From Phycisphaerales bacterium (GTDB lineage: Bacteria > Planctomycetota > Phycisphaerae > UBA1845 > Fen-1342): a stretch of DNA of 34,373 nt. Positions 8,327-17,724 of the stretch are shown one piece after another. Within the stretch, counting starts at the first letter, position 1; each line of letters starts with the position of its first letter. The stretch is taken from contig PMMM01000176.1 of assembly GCA_003162245.1 (NCBI GenBank), positions 1-34,373 on the forward strand. Reading direction: 5' to 3'. A program made the position numbers and the translations under genes. The notes beneath the pieces are model-generated. The model did no database searches, had not been told where the DNA came from, and saw nothing but the letters and a program-made list of their open reading frames with translations.

Positions 8327-9670
8327 TCACAGGCGATAGGGCGCGCGCTTCGGCCGGTCGAGCCAGCGTGCCGCTTGCTCGTCGCCGACGATTTCCTCGC
8401 GCGCGGGGTCCCAGCGGATCGTCCGGCCCAACCACAGCGCGATGCAGCCCAGATGGCACATCGTCGCCGAGCGGCAGCCGATCTCGACGTCGGCCACCGG
8501 CCGGCGACGGTCGCGGATACACGCGAGCCAATCCTGGTGGTGCCCGGGGCTTTCGGGTAGGTGCACCTCGTTCGGGCCGAGCGTCACCCGTTGCAGGCTC
8601 TCCGGCCACGTCCGCAGGTACCCGCGATTGACCTCGACCCGCCCCTTCGTCCCCACGAACAGAATCCCGTTCCAGCCGTCCTTCACCGCCTCCACGCCGC
8701 TGGCATAGCGATACGTCAGGCCCCATGACGGATCTTCGGGCGTCGCGGCCGCCCCTTCGAGCTTGCGGGTCGGCAAGCTCGCCAGCCACCGGCGTTCCAG
8801 CTCCGGCCGCGGCGGCGGCGGCACGATCTCCACCGGCCCGCTCTCATCCATGCCCAGCCCCCACTGCACGATGTCGAAGAAATGGGCCCCCCAATCGGTC
8901 ATCTTCCCGCCGGAGTAGTCGCGGATGCGCCGCCAGCCGTCGTCGTAGTACGACCCGACGCGCAGCCGGCTGTACGGCGCCCACGGCGCGGGCCCGAGCC
9001 AACGCTCGTAGTCGAACCCCGCCGGCACCGGCTCTTCCGGCAGTTCGACAGGCCGCGAGCAGGGTCCAATCTCCACGTGCACAGTCTGGACGTCGCCGAT
9101 GTATCCGTTGCGAACCAGCTCGCACGCTTGGCGGAACTCCGCACCCGAGCGCTGCTGGCTGCCCGTCTGAAACACGCGGCCGTACCGCCGGGCCGCGTGC
9201 ACCATCGCGCGGGCCTCGCGAATCGTCAGCGACAGCGGTTTCTCGCAGTACACGTCCTTGCCCGCCCGGCACGCCGCGATCGCGATGATTGCGTGCCAGT
9301 GGTCGGGCGTCGCGATGAGCACGGCGTCCACGTCCGGGCGTTCGAGCACCTTCTCGTACTCGTTGTACGTCGCACAGCCCGTGTACCGGCCGTCGCGCTT
9401 CTCGCGCCCGTACTGCTGCTCGATCTTCTTTTGGGCCGCCTCGCGGGCCGCCGTGTCCACGTCGCAGACGGCGACGATCTGCACATCGCCGAAGCCCAGC
9501 AGGTTCTGCACGTGCTCGCGCCCCTGCTTTTTGACGCCGACGATCCCGACGCCGATGCGCTCCGACGGCGCGGCCCGTTCGGGCGTCCCCAAGGCCGTCC
9601 GCGGCACGATGTACGCCGCCGCGGCCGACGCCCCCACTCGTTTCAGGAACTGCCGCCTAGACAGTCTCAC
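8327..9670 (-). CDS. Tat-exported Gfo/Idh/MocA-family oxidoreductase
   Basis: The 447-aa product opens with a Tat signal, 'SRRQFLK' at residues 4-10, followed by an alanine-rich hydrophobic stretch. A Rossmann nucleotide-binding fold follows ('GVGIVGVKKQG', 'VCDVD'), then 'IATPDHWH' and the family hallmark 'CEKPLS', then the C-terminal alpha/beta domain with 'DWGAHFFDIVQWGLG'. Enzymes of this family oxidise or reduce sugars and cyclitols with tightly bound NAD(P), and Tat export fits folding around cofactor before transport. The chosen start is GTG 9668-9670, which overlaps the stop of the upstream DUF1080 gene (GTGA); no signal-like sequence lies farther upstream. Coupling to DUF1080 suggests glycoside C3-oxidation chemistry, which is an inference. 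Confidence 0.93.
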   Translation of the reverse strand: MRLSRRQFLKRVGASAAAAYIVPRTALGTPERAAPSERIGVGIVGVKKQGREHVQNLLGFGDVQIVAVCDVDTAAREAAQKKIEQQYGREKRDGRYTGCATYNEYEKVLERPDVDAVLIATPDHWHAIIAIAACRAGKDVYCEKPLSLTIREARAMVHAARRYGRVFQTGSQQRSGAEFRQACELVRNGYIGDVQTVHVEIGPCSRPVELPEEPVPAGFDYERWLGPAPWAPYSRLRVGSYYDDGWRRIRDYSGGKMTDWGAHFFDIVQWGLGMDESGPVEIVPPPPRPELERRWLASLPTRKLEGAAATPEDPSWGLTYRYASGVEAVKDGWNGILFVGTKGRVEVNRGYLRTWPESLQRVTLGPNEVHLPESPGHHQDWLACIRDRRRPVADVEIGCRSATMCHLGCIALWLGRTIRWDPAREEIVGDEQAARWLDRPKRAPYRL

Positions 9671-10944
9671 GGCTTCGCCTCCGCCGACAACGGCGCGATC
9701 CAGATGTTGCGGAACTTGTTCTTGCTGCCGTGGTCTTGCAGCAGCAGCGGCCCATCCGCGGGCCCTTCTGGCTGGCCGGCGCCGGTGCTGCTGGGCACCA
9801 CGACGTGGTCCTGCACGCGTGTGCCGTTGTGGTAGACGGTAATGTTCGCCGACTGCGTTTTCATGCCCCTCTCCCACTGCGGCGCGCGAAAGAAGATGTC
9901 GTACGTCTGCCACTGCCCCGCGGGCCGCGCCACGTTGTAATCCGGCGCCTTCATCTTGTAGATCGCACCGCAAATGTCGTCGGCCGGGTCCTTGCCGGCG
10001 GAGTTCAGGATCTGGATTTCGTACCGTCGTTGGAGGTACACGCCGCTGTTGCCGTTGTTCTGGTCCGCCTGTCCGTTGTCGTCAACGCAAAACTCGACGT
10101 GCAGCCGGCAATCTCCAAACGCCCGCCGGGTAACGATGCTGCCCGAGCCGGGTTTCACTTCGAGTACGCCCTCCACCAGCATCCACTGCACAGACTCCGG
10201 CCCGCTTGCCTCGCAGAAACCGCTACTGGCCCGCTTCCAGGCCGACAGATCACCCTCATTACCCAACAGCACGACCGCATCGGCCGGCGGCGTACCCCAC
10301 GGATCGCCGAGATCCTTGATCCGCAGATTCCGCCAGCGAACTTCGAGCGGCTCCTTCTCCTTGGTCGCGTGCACCTGCAAGCCGATAAAGCCGCTGTGCG
10401 TCAGGCCGTCCTTGAGGTCCGCGGCCGGTACGCCGTTGAGCCAGGTCTTGAGCGAATCGCCGCGGGCTTCGACGCGAACGTGGTTCCATTCGCCTTGCTT
10501 GAAGGCCTTCCGCGCCGCTTCGTTCTTGCTCAGGTCGCACAGCCAGCCGCGGCGGGCCTCATCGTAGATGCCGCCGGTGTACGCCCGCTCGGAGGGATCA
10601 ATCTCGACCTGGTAGCCGTGGACGCGGCCGTTTTGGTAGCCCGGGACGCTCTGGCTGCGGATTTGCACGCCGGAGTTGAGCCGCGGATCGACCTTGAAGT
10701 CATACTCCAGGATGAAGTCCGCGAATTCGCGCTCGGTGCAGAGGAACGTGTTGGCCTCACCTGCGCCGGTCGTCCCGACGATCACGCCGTCCGCGACGCG
10801 GTATGTCGCTGCGCCACCGCGCTGCACCCAGCCGTCCAGCGACTTGCCGTCGTACAACGGTTGCCAGTCGGGTTCGCCGCTGGCCGCCGCGACCGATGCG
10901 ATCGCCGCCCCCGCCACGACCGCCAAACACAGGCTGAGCCGCAT
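9667..10944 (-). CDS. Exported protein with two DUF1080 (3-keto-disaccharide hydrolase-like) domains
   Basis: A 425-aa protein with a Sec signal peptide (about 1-21) and two DUF1080 domains in tandem. The first (about 25-215) carries 'LYDGKSLDGWV', 'FILEYDFKVDPRLNSGVQIRS', 'GYQVEID' and 'GFIGLQVH'. The second (about 225-420) carries 'WMLVEGVLEV', 'HVEFCVD', 'NSGVYLQRRYEIQILNS' and a terminal 'GPLLLQDHGSKNKFRNIWI'. The family has a lectin-like jelly-roll fold, and some members hydrolyse 3-keto-glycosides. The ATG at 10944 has GGAGG 6 nt upstream; the frame is open 22 codons farther but without a signal peptide. Its stop codon overlaps the GTG of the oxidoreductase gene, so the two are probably translated together. 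Confidence 0.9.
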   Translation of the reverse strand: MRLSLCLAVVAGAAIASVAAASGEPDWQPLYDGKSLDGWVQRGGAATYRVADGVIVGTTGAGEANTFLCTEREFADFILEYDFKVDPRLNSGVQIRSQSVPGYQNGRVHGYQVEIDPSERAYTGGIYDEARRGWLCDLSKNEAARKAFKQGEWNHVRVEARGDSLKTWLNGVPAADLKDGLTHSGFIGLQVHATKEKEPLEVRWRNLRIKDLGDPWGTPPADAVVLLGNEGDLSAWKRASSGFCEASGPESVQWMLVEGVLEVKPGSGSIVTRRAFGDCRLHVEFCVDDNGQADQNNGNSGVYLQRRYEIQILNSAGKDPADDICGAIYKMKAPDYNVARPAGQWQTYDIFFRAPQWERGMKTQSANITVYHNGTRVQDHVVVPSSTGAGQPEGPADGPLLLQDHGSKNKFRNIWIAPLSAEAKP

Positions 10945-10971
10945 CGCCGGCCTCCGACCGCGCCGCACGGC

Positions 10972-10999
10972 AGAATAGTCCGAACGGGGCGGATCGCAA
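10972..10999 (-). promoter_or_regulatory. Putative promoter of the DUF1080/oxidoreductase pair
   Basis: On the minus strand TTGCGA (10994-10999) and TATTCT (10972-10977) are separated by 16 nt, each matching four of six sigma-70 consensus bases. A start near 10965 would give a leader of about 20 nt containing the GGAGG site. Confidence 0.35.
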
Positions 11000-11017
11000 G
11001 CACCGGCCATAAATGAA

Positions 11018-11047
11018 GCAGGCCGGTGGAGTTTTCCACCGGCCTGC
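11018..11047 (-). terminator. Hairpin terminator downstream of the 1677-aa secreted protein
   Basis: A perfect 13-bp inverted repeat (11018-11030 with 11035-11047) closes on a 4-nt loop. On the minus strand it is followed by TTCATTTAT. It begins 44 nt past the stop codon of the large gene and ends before the DUF1080 promoter region, so it separates the two units. The T-rich tail is only moderate. Confidence 0.75.
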
Positions 11048-11090
11048 TGAGATAACCTACTTCAACAGACTACGCGGTCGTGGACTGCAC

Positions 11091-14000
11091 TTACGGCAGA
11101 CACGTCGTGCCGATCACGGCCACGAACGGGTCGATGTCCACGAAGTTCACCGTGCCGGTGTTATTGCAGTCGGCGTTGATCCACGGGCACGGCCAGTGCG
11201 TCCAGGCCGACTCGCCGGACAGGGCGGCGACGAACAGGTCGATGTCCACGAAGGTCACGCGACCGTCGCAGTTCATGTCGCCCTTGCACGACGCCGGGCA
11301 CCTGTTCCCAGGCGCGCGGCAAGCAGTGCCATTGCCGTAGTAGTGACCGCCGGCGCCCGTGCAGGCCGCCTGCGTGATCACCGAACAGACGCCGGTGGTG
11401 GAGCAGCAGGCACCGGTGACGACGGCACACGGATTCGGATCGCAATCCGTGTCGTCACCCTTGTACGTTCCGCCTGCATCCACGCACTGGTTCTGCTCGG
11501 TGATGTAGCACTCCGCACCGGCGCAGCAGGCGCCGGTCTTCTGGAGCAGAATTCGCATGCGGATCGGCCTGGTCAGGTCGACGATCGGCGAGGACACGTA
11601 GCCGACGCTCGCGGTCGTCAGGCGGATCCAGCGGCTGGCCGTGGTGTCCTTGAAGAACCACGAGACCAGGTCGGACTGACTGCTGCTATACCCGTACGGA
11701 GCCACCGTGCTGCTGCTCGGCGGATACGACAGGTTGGCGCTGGTCGTGCCCGAGTACGTCGGCTCCTGGAACATGACTTCGGAGCCGAGCGCGTAACCCT
11801 CGAACCCGTTCGCCAGCAGTGCGTCAGTGCCACCGGGGCCGGCGCCGACGTTCACGATCTCGTCCACGTACATGTAGTACGTGCCCGAGCTGCGGCCTGC
11901 CGACAGGTTGTCCGCGGTGATCGCGATGTGCTCCAGCACGCCCTTGGTGGCGGTGATGATGCCGTCGCCGCCGCCGCCCGGCATGGCCTTAACCTTGTCG
12001 ACGTTCGGATCGTTGCACACGAACGTGAAGGTCTGCCAGCCGGCCGCCGGGGTCAGGGCCTTGCCCCAGGGCTGGGAGGCGCTGTTCGGATCGGCGATGC
12101 CGACCCACTCGATCGCGCCGGTGCCGGTACCGGTCTGGCCCGGCAGGCCGGGGTCGTTCGTCTCGCGGACGCCGATGCAAATCCGCAGGTCGCCGTTGCC
12201 CTTGCCAACTTCCAACTTCGGACCCACGTCGGATGTACCGTAACCGGTCGTGGTCTTGGCCATGATCATGTCTCCGGCCACCAGCGGCGTGACCGGCACG
12301 TCATACGTGCTGGCGCCGCCCGGGTTGGCCGTGCCGATCGCGGCGGCGTTCGGATCGTTGGCGTAGACCGCCACGTTGGTCGCGCCCGGCTCGATGTTGG
12401 CCAGCGCCACGAGCGTGTCGTCCGCCATCACGGGGCTGACGATACCCGCCCCATTCGGCATGCGCGGCTCGATGATGACCTTGCCCTTTCCGAGGCTGTA
12501 GTCGTCATACCAGCCTTCCAGGGTCGCGGCATACCCGGAACCGATGTAGAGGTTGTTCATCGCGTTGCCGCCCCAGGCGATGTTCTTCCGGGCCAGGACG
12601 CCATCCACGTAGAAGTCGCAGTAGGTGTAGGGGGCGTACTTGCCTACCACGGTAAACGTGTGCCAGCCGATGGTACGCGTCGGGGTGCCCGGCCGGTCGA
12701 GGTTAACGTAGCCGATGCCACTGCCGTTGCCAACGATCACGCGTCCGCTGTAATAGTTATTGTCAAGACCCGAGGAGAAGAACGAGCTGCCCGGCATGCC
12801 CACGGCAAAGAGGCCGTTCAGCGTGGAGTCGGAGGTGTAGTTGCGGGCCTCCGCCCACTGGTACATGTTGTCCACGCCGGGGCCGCCGGAATCGTAGATA
12901 TTCACGTTCCAAACGAGGGGCTGCGACCACGAACCCATGAAGTCGCCCCAGCTCGTCGGGGTCGCATAGTAGGTGTCGAACATACCCTGGTAACCGTTGT
13001 TCCAGCCGACCTCGGTGTCGTTCGCGCCCGGATAGAGGACCGGGTCAAGAGTGGCCGTCTGGCCAGCCGGGACGTACGCCGATTTCGAACCGCCCGGCGT
13101 CGCATTCTTCTGCTTGCCGGGGTACGTCGCTGGGAAGTTCGCATCGCCGGTCCAGAACGGGGCGGGATCTTTCGACGAAAGCCACCAGCCCTGGTTGGCC
13201 TTCACGAGCGGATAGCGCTGGTTCTCGAAGTTGTTGCCGCAGCCCTTCTGGCAGGCGTAGGATTCCATCGTATCGGGCCACGGCGCCGGGCCAAATTGGG
13301 TCAGGCTGGCCTCGGTGATCGGGTCGCCGATCGAATACACACTCTCGACGCCCGCGTACACCTGGCTGGCCCTGACGCCGCCGCCCGCTACCATGGGCGG
13401 GATTCCCGTGACGACTACCACGCTCGGATTCCCGCCACCCGGGGTGGCCGAGTACATGGTTGCCGACCCAACGTTCGGATCGGGGTACACATAGACGCGC
13501 ACCGCCGAGGCGCCCGGGATGACGTCCAGGATCGTGACGCTCGTGTCGCCCGCCGCCGGGGCCATGTAGATCGTCGGCGACGGCGTGGCGACGACGACGG
13601 CGGTCGACGCCGCGCTCGTTACGCCGTTCACCGTCTGCGTCGCGGTCACAGAATATCCGGCGGTCAGCGCCGCCACCGTGACGGTGGTGGACGAAACCGG
13701 GTTGTTCGGGTCGAGCGCCTGCGGCACGGTCTGCGTAAGCGCGCCGTTTGGATCGCGCACATACACCGTCACCGCCGACGCCGAGGCGTACGGCACCGTG
13801 GTCAGCCCGCCGACGGTCACCTGCGTCGCGGTCGGAATGATCGGCGACACGACGGTCGGCTTCGGCGTGTAGGCCAGCGCGGCCTTCGGATAGGCGAAAT
13901 CACTGGTCACGCCGCTGATCACCTGCTTGGCCGAAACGGACTGGCCGCTCGTCAGGGTCAGGCCGGTAAAGTCCACGTACGTCGCGCCGTTGGGGTTGAT

Positions 14001-16124
14001 GGGCGCGCCCGATTGGATGCCGTTAATGAACAGGTAGACGTTCGACGCATAGCCGCGGCAGTTGATGCGAATCGCCGTCTGCGTGCCCGCGATAATCGGG
14101 GACGTGACGGTCGGCAGCGGAATGGTCGGCTGCGTCAGCAAGCCGCGGGACAGGACGTGGAACCGCATCCACCCATCGGTCTTGTTCACATGCCCGCTGC
14201 GCGTGGCGCAAGTTTGCCCTTCCGACGTGCGGCGCTCGAGGAAACCGATGCTGTTAGCGGTGACGAAATCGCTGAAGTACCACACGAAACGCTGGCTATA
14301 CGTGCCGTCGTACGCCGCGTTCGAGGATATGCCGGCCACCGTGTACGTCGTCGAGGGGCTCTGGCCACGGAGCCCGGTAATCCGGGACAGGCCGTCCTCA
14401 AAGTCGAAGATGATCCCCGTAACGTTGCCGTTCGGGTCCACGTCCTCGACGCGGTCGACGTACACTTCATTAGTCTTGGTGCTGCCCACATAGTTCGGGT
14501 CCGCGGCCGTGAACCACCACGAGTCCCACGTGTAGAACGTCGTGACACTGATGTTCGGGTCCAGGATGCCGTTGCCGTACCCCATGGCGTTCTGGACGAG
14601 CGCCGGGTTCGTCATCGGAATGTCGAGGGTCTGCCACACCGCGTCGTTCGGCAGAATGTTCATGCCCACCGGCCGAACGTTGCCCGTGCCGCTCGACGTG
14701 GCTGCGACAAACTCCCAGTTCGCAGCCGTGCAGCTTCCGTTGCCCGCTTCGTCGAGCACGGTGCAGAACGTGTACGGCGGCGGCCCGGACAGCACCACCA
14801 CCGGCACCGAGGACGCACTCCACGTGCCGTCCTCATGGTTCTGCTGTTGGGCGGTAATCACCTCGCCGGTGTTCAGCGTCGGCGAAGCCGTGAACGCGTG
14901 GGATGCCGGGTGCTGGGCCGGATCCGCGTTGTTGGGATCTGGGTTGGTCCACGTCTCCATCAGCGTGGCGCCCTTGTACCAGCGCACGGCCCGGCACCAG
15001 TACATCAACTTCTGCACTGTCACCGTGCTCGCGCCCTGCACCAGCGGCGCCGCCACTTCCGGCGGCAGGGTCGGATCAACCGCCGGAGCTTCGAATTTCA
15101 GCTCGTCGATCGCGAGGCTGTCCGCGAGTCCCCCGAGATCGGCATCCTTGTCTTTCGTGAATGCCAGGTGCTCGAGTACGCCGCGATTGTTGGGCGCGCT
15201 CAGCACGCCGTCGCCGGTGAAGCCGGCAAACCCGCCCCGATCGTTGGGGTCCACGTACCAGCTAGTGTTGGGGGGCGTGACGTTGCCCGTGGCCAGGTCG
15301 AACACAATGGGCACCGGGAACAACACGTTCCCCGGCACCGTGACCACCGGAATGGGCCGGCGCACGTTGGCGATCGGGTCAACGTCGAAACCGGAACGAT
15401 ACTGGTCGTCGCCGGCCGGCACGGTGTCAATCTTGCCGTTGGGGCCGGGGCCGATGACGGCGGTGGCGATGTCGATGTTGGGATCCATCACCGTGTTGAG
15501 GGCGTAGATCTGCACATCGTCGCCCGACGCCGTCGTGTTGACGACGCGGTCGGCCCCCGCGGTGATGGCGTTGCGCTTGCTGCTCACGCCCACCCACTCG
15601 ATCGTGCCGGCAGTGCCGCCGTCGTCCATCTGCGCTACGTTGGTCCCCGTTTCGCGAATCCCCAGGCAGAGGCCGAACTTGGCATACGGGTCCCAGCCGC
15701 TCAGGTTGCCAATCATAAAGCGGACTTTGCCTTGCAGGTGCAGGGACGGGTTCGGCTCACCCGTGCTGTTGAACGTAATGAGGCGTACCCAGGCGAAGTT
15801 CGGGTCGCCCGCTATGTTGGGGTCCGTGTTCCAGGTGAAGAAAACCTGCTCCGCCGCCGCACCTTCGCTTTGCAGCCCCGAGGCTCGGAACGCGCCGTTG
15901 AGGTCCCAGTCGGTCACGTTCGGCAAAATGTACATGGCGGTCGACCCGGAGAGCGCCGGGTACCGGAACATCTCCGCACAGGGCGAGGGCGGACTACAGT
16001 CGATCGGCGGGCCGTTGAAGAGGATCGGCTTGGACTCGAAGTAGCCCGGGGTCCAAGCCAGCGCCGATAGCGGTGCCGCGGCCGCCACGACGAGGAGCAG
16101 GGCCATACGCGTGAGTCGGGTCAT
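11091..16124 (-). CDS. Giant secreted multidomain protein with Ig-like repeats, Cys-rich repeats and dockerin-like C-terminus
   Basis: The 1677-aa product starts with a Sec signal peptide (about 1-24, 'LLLVVAAAAPLSALA'). Two related segments near residues 315 and 1395 ('GVLEHLAF', 'GVLEHIAI') lie within lectin/LamG-like sequence. Ig-like repeats opening 'P.V.SPI' or similar and containing 'V.VY' begin near 675, 756, 851 and 1226. Two Cys-rich repeats (about 1526-1605) each start TGACC and carry six conserved Cys. The C-terminus (1613-1677) has two dockerin-like loops, 'GDMNCDGRVTFVDIDLFVAA' and 'ADCNNTGTVNFVDIDPFVAV'. The tripeptide DPN occurs 15 times. GGAGG is 8 nt before ATG 16122-16124, and the signal peptide fixes that start. 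It is probably a surface or matrix protein; no catalytic domain is recognisable. Confidence 0.88.
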   Translation of the reverse strand: MTRLTRMALLLVVAAAAPLSALAWTPGYFESKPILFNGPPIDCSPPSPCAEMFRYPALSGSTAMYILPNVTDWDLNGAFRASGLQSEGAAAEQVFFTWNTDPNIAGDPNFAWVRLITFNSTGEPNPSLHLQGKVRFMIGNLSGWDPYAKFGLCLGIRETGTNVAQMDDGGTAGTIEWVGVSSKRNAITAGADRVVNTTASGDDVQIYALNTVMDPNIDIATAVIGPGPNGKIDTVPAGDDQYRSGFDVDPIANVRRPIPVVTVPGNVLFPVPIVFDLATGNVTPPNTSWYVDPNDRGGFAGFTGDGVLSAPNNRGVLEHLAFTKDKDADLGGLADSLAIDELKFEAPAVDPTLPPEVAAPLVQGASTVTVQKLMYWCRAVRWYKGATLMETWTNPDPNNADPAQHPASHAFTASPTLNTGEVITAQQQNHEDGTWSASSVPVVVLSGPPPYTFCTVLDEAGNGSCTAANWEFVAATSSGTGNVRPVGMNILPNDAVWQTLDIPMTNPALVQNAMGYGNGILDPNISVTTFYTWDSWWFTAADPNYVGSTKTNEVYVDRVEDVDPNGNVTGIIFDFEDGLSRITGLRGQSPSTTYTVAGISSNAAYDGTYSQRFVWYFSDFVTANSIGFLERRTSEGQTCATRSGHVNKTDGWMRFHVLSRGLLTQPTIPLPTVTSPIIAGTQTAIRINCRGYASNVYLFINGIQSGAPINPNGATYVDFTGLTLTSGQSVSAKQVISGVTSDFAYPKAALAYTPKPTVVSPIIPTATQVTVGGLTTVPYASASAVTVYVRDPNGALTQTVPQALDPNNPVSSTTVTVAALTAGYSVTATQTVNGVTSAASTAVVVATPSPTIYMAPAAGDTSVTILDVIPGASAVRVYVYPDPNVGSATMYSATPGGGNPSVVVVTGIPPMVAGGGVRASQVYAGVESVYSIGDPITEASLTQFGPAPWPDTMESYACQKGCGNNFENQRYPLVKANQGWWLSSKDPAPFWTGDANFPATYPGKQKNATPGGSKSAYVPAGQTATLDPVLYPGANDTEVGWNNGYQGMFDTYYATPTSWGDFMGSWSQPLVWNVNIYDSGGPGVDNMYQWAEARNYTSDSTLNGLFAVGMPGSSFFSSGLDNNYYSGRVIVGNGSGIGYVNLDRPGTPTRTIGWHTFTVVGKYAPYTYCDFYVDGVLARKNIAWGGNAMNNLYIGSGYAATLEGWYDDYSLGKGKVIIEPRMPNGAGIVSPVMADDTLVALANIEPGATNVAVYANDPNAAAIGTANPGGASTYDVPVTPLVAGDMIMAKTTTGYGTSDVGPKLEVGKGNGDLRICIGVRETNDPGLPGQTGTGTGAIEWVGIADPNSASQPWGKALTPAAGWQTFTFVCNDPNVDKVKAMPGGGGDGIITATKGVLEHIAITADNLSAGRSSGTYYMYVDEIVNVGAGPGGTDALLANGFEGYALGSEVMFQEPTYSGTTSANLSYPPSSSTVAPYGYSSSQSDLVSWFFKDTTASRWIRLTTASVGYVSSPIVDLTRPIRMRILLQKTGACCAGAECYITEQNQCVDAGGTYKGDDTDCDPNPCAVVTGACCSTTGVCSVITQAACTGAGGHYYGNGTACRAPGNRCPASCKGDMNCDGRVTFVDIDLFVAALSGESAWTHWPCPWINADCNNTGTVNFVDIDPFVAVIGTTCLP

Positions 16125-16276
16125 CACAAGAACCTCCAATAAGTGGTTGTCCCGGCGCGTCGGGCGCCACAATCCACATCGCGTGCCGACGGCCTTGAAG
16201 CTGTACACATCCCGGCGGTCACGTGCTCGCGGGCCGGACGCCCGCACCGCGGTGGGCCGCCACTCTTTATAGGAAC

Positions 16277-16316
16277 GACGCTCCGCCCCGTCGCGGTACG
16301 GACGAAGCGGAGCGTC
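16277..16316 (-). terminator. Putative hairpin terminator after the PEP-CTERM gene
   Basis: A perfect 10-bp inverted repeat (16277-16286 with 16307-16316) encloses a 20-nt loop that can form a further 4-bp stem (CCGT/ACGG). It lies about 105 nt past the PEP-CTERM stop codon and about 150 nt before the start of the giant gene. The T-tract is weak in both directions, so termination is plausible but unproven. Confidence 0.42.
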
Positions 16317-16421
16317 TTATCTCTATCGTCGCGAAGCCAACGTTACTGTAATTCACGCTGTTCACGGGCCACAACCGTGCCCCCTGGGCCGTGCCCCACT
16401 TCGCTCGCGTTCCAACCAATC

Positions 16422-17162
16422 CTAACGCCGCCGGAGCAAGAGACCCAGCGCCAAGAGCGCCAGGCCCGCGGGCTCGGGGGTCGTCTGGAGCAGCACATCG
16501 TCGATGTACGCGTCGTTCGTGGACGTGACGCCGCCATTCAGCCGCATCTGCTCAAACGAAACGGTGGCGGTGCCAGACAAGTACGCCACGCCGGCCTTGG
16601 ACAGCAGGCCGTCGACGTAATAGTCGATGGTGGTCGACTTGATGACCGCCTTCAACTCGTGCCAGCCGACCGACCGCGTACTGGCGCCTGGGTCGTTAAG
16701 CAAGAACCAGCCTGGGGCGGTGCCGCCACCCGGCATGAACGCCACACGGGCGCTGTAGTACGTGTTGGACTGGCCCGGCGCCGTGTTGTAGACGCCCATC
16801 TGCAGGTTCTGGTTCGTCGTCGGCGCATAGTCCATCAACTGCGCGTAGTTGCGGTTGGCATAGATCACCGAGTCGTAGAACTTGAAGCTCCACTCCAGCG
16901 GCTGCGCGTCAGAGCCCGAGGTCTCCGCGAACGTCTTGTAATTGTTGTTCGTCGCCGGCGTCTTCGCGTAGAAAACGGAGTGCGTCGGGCTGGACGCCTG
17001 CGCGGTGCTCCATGCACCGCTTAACCCGGCCGTCACCGGCGGCCAAGCGGACTCGAACTGGGCTTGACTGGTGTAGGACTCGAAGTCGTCCTGGACGATG
17101 ACGGCACCGGACGCCGCCGACGCCAAAGCGACCACGAAACTCAACGCCACAAGTGTTCTCAT
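16422..17162 (-). CDS. Secreted PEP-CTERM-like protein with lectin-like domain
   Basis: A 246-aa protein with a Sec signal peptide (1-20, 'ALASAASGA'), then 'VIVQDDFESYTSQAQFE', the opening common to planctomycete LamG/concanavalin-like secreted proteins. The body has alternating beta-strand character ('LEWSFKFYDS', 'GWHELKAVI', 'IDYYVDGLL', 'DAYIDDVLL'). The C-terminus is a sorting tail: PEP, a hydrophobic helix (AGLALLALGLLL) and RRR, as used by exosortase systems. No exosortase lies in the window. ATG 17160-17162 follows a GGAGGAG tract. Several phrases ('GWH', 'YVDG') also occur in the giant protein downstream, so they share a lectin-like module. Ligand unknown. Confidence 0.85.
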   Translation of the reverse strand: MRTLVALSFVVALASAASGAVIVQDDFESYTSQAQFESAWPPVTAGLSGAWSTAQASSPTHSVFYAKTPATNNNYKTFAETSGSDAQPLEWSFKFYDSVIYANRNYAQLMDYAPTTNQNLQMGVYNTAPGQSNTYYSARVAFMPGGGTAPGWFLLNDPGASTRSVGWHELKAVIKSTTIDYYVDGLLSKAGVAYLSGTATVSFEQMRLNGGVTSTNDAYIDDVLLQTTPEPAGLALLALGLLLRRR

Positions 17163-17415
17163 ACCTTGATCTCCTCCTCTTCTTTCCCGGAAGCTGCAGC
17201 CGCGTCTCGGCTCCTCGCTCCTGTCCGATGACCGGCCAACTCCCGATTGCCTGAGACTTGAACCTCCAACCACATCACGGGCGGACAGCCCGCCCGCTGC
17301 TCACTCTCCTCAGCACGCGAGAATCAGCGCAATAGCGCATCCTTCCCGACTCGCCCGCGCGCCCACGCACGGGAGCGCCGCACCCCATCCAGGGCCTCCT
17401 ACCTCCACGCCGGTC

Positions 17416-17445
17416 AGTATAACCCCCACGACCGGCGCGGTACAA
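17416..17445 (-). promoter_or_regulatory. Putative promoter of the PEP-CTERM gene
   Basis: TTGTAC (17440-17445) and TATACT (17416-17421) on the minus strand are 18 nt apart. The start would fall near 17409, giving a leader of roughly 250 nt. An AT-rich stretch upstream could act as an UP element. The TATACT box is shared with the tilS and rplK promoters. Confidence 0.5.
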
Positions 17446-17696
17446 GCGAATTTTGACGCAAAGCGAATTAAAAGCGCGGCGGGCGGTTTGAAGCGACCCG
17501 GGGCATGGTTTTGCGCGTCCGATAACCGCCAAGGCGCGCGCCGCGGTCACGGTGCCAGCGCCCCTTCCGCCGACCGCGCCGGCCACGCGGTCGCACCGCC
17601 GAACTCGCGCTACGACCGCCAGCGACACAGATGCATCCCACACCCGGCGGACAATGCCGCGGCGCGCGCCATTACGGCCCGAGCTCGAGATTCACG

Positions 17697-17724
17697 TTCT
17701 GAAGCGGGCCGAAAATGCTATGAT
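17697..17724 (+). promoter_or_regulatory. Putative promoter of the DUF187/GHL10 gene
   Basis: TATGAT (17719-17724) matches five of six -10 bases. TTCTGA (17697-17702), 16 nt upstream, is a weak -35. The transcript would start about 100 nt before the ATG. Confidence 0.32.

Noticed and set aside
11013-16070. 5-kb open frame on the plus strand antisense to the giant secreted protein
   Set aside because: It mirrors the codon bias of the real gene, is extremely Arg/His/Val-rich, shows no domain, and has no ribosome-binding site. The minus-strand frame has a signal peptide, repeats and a dockerin-like end.
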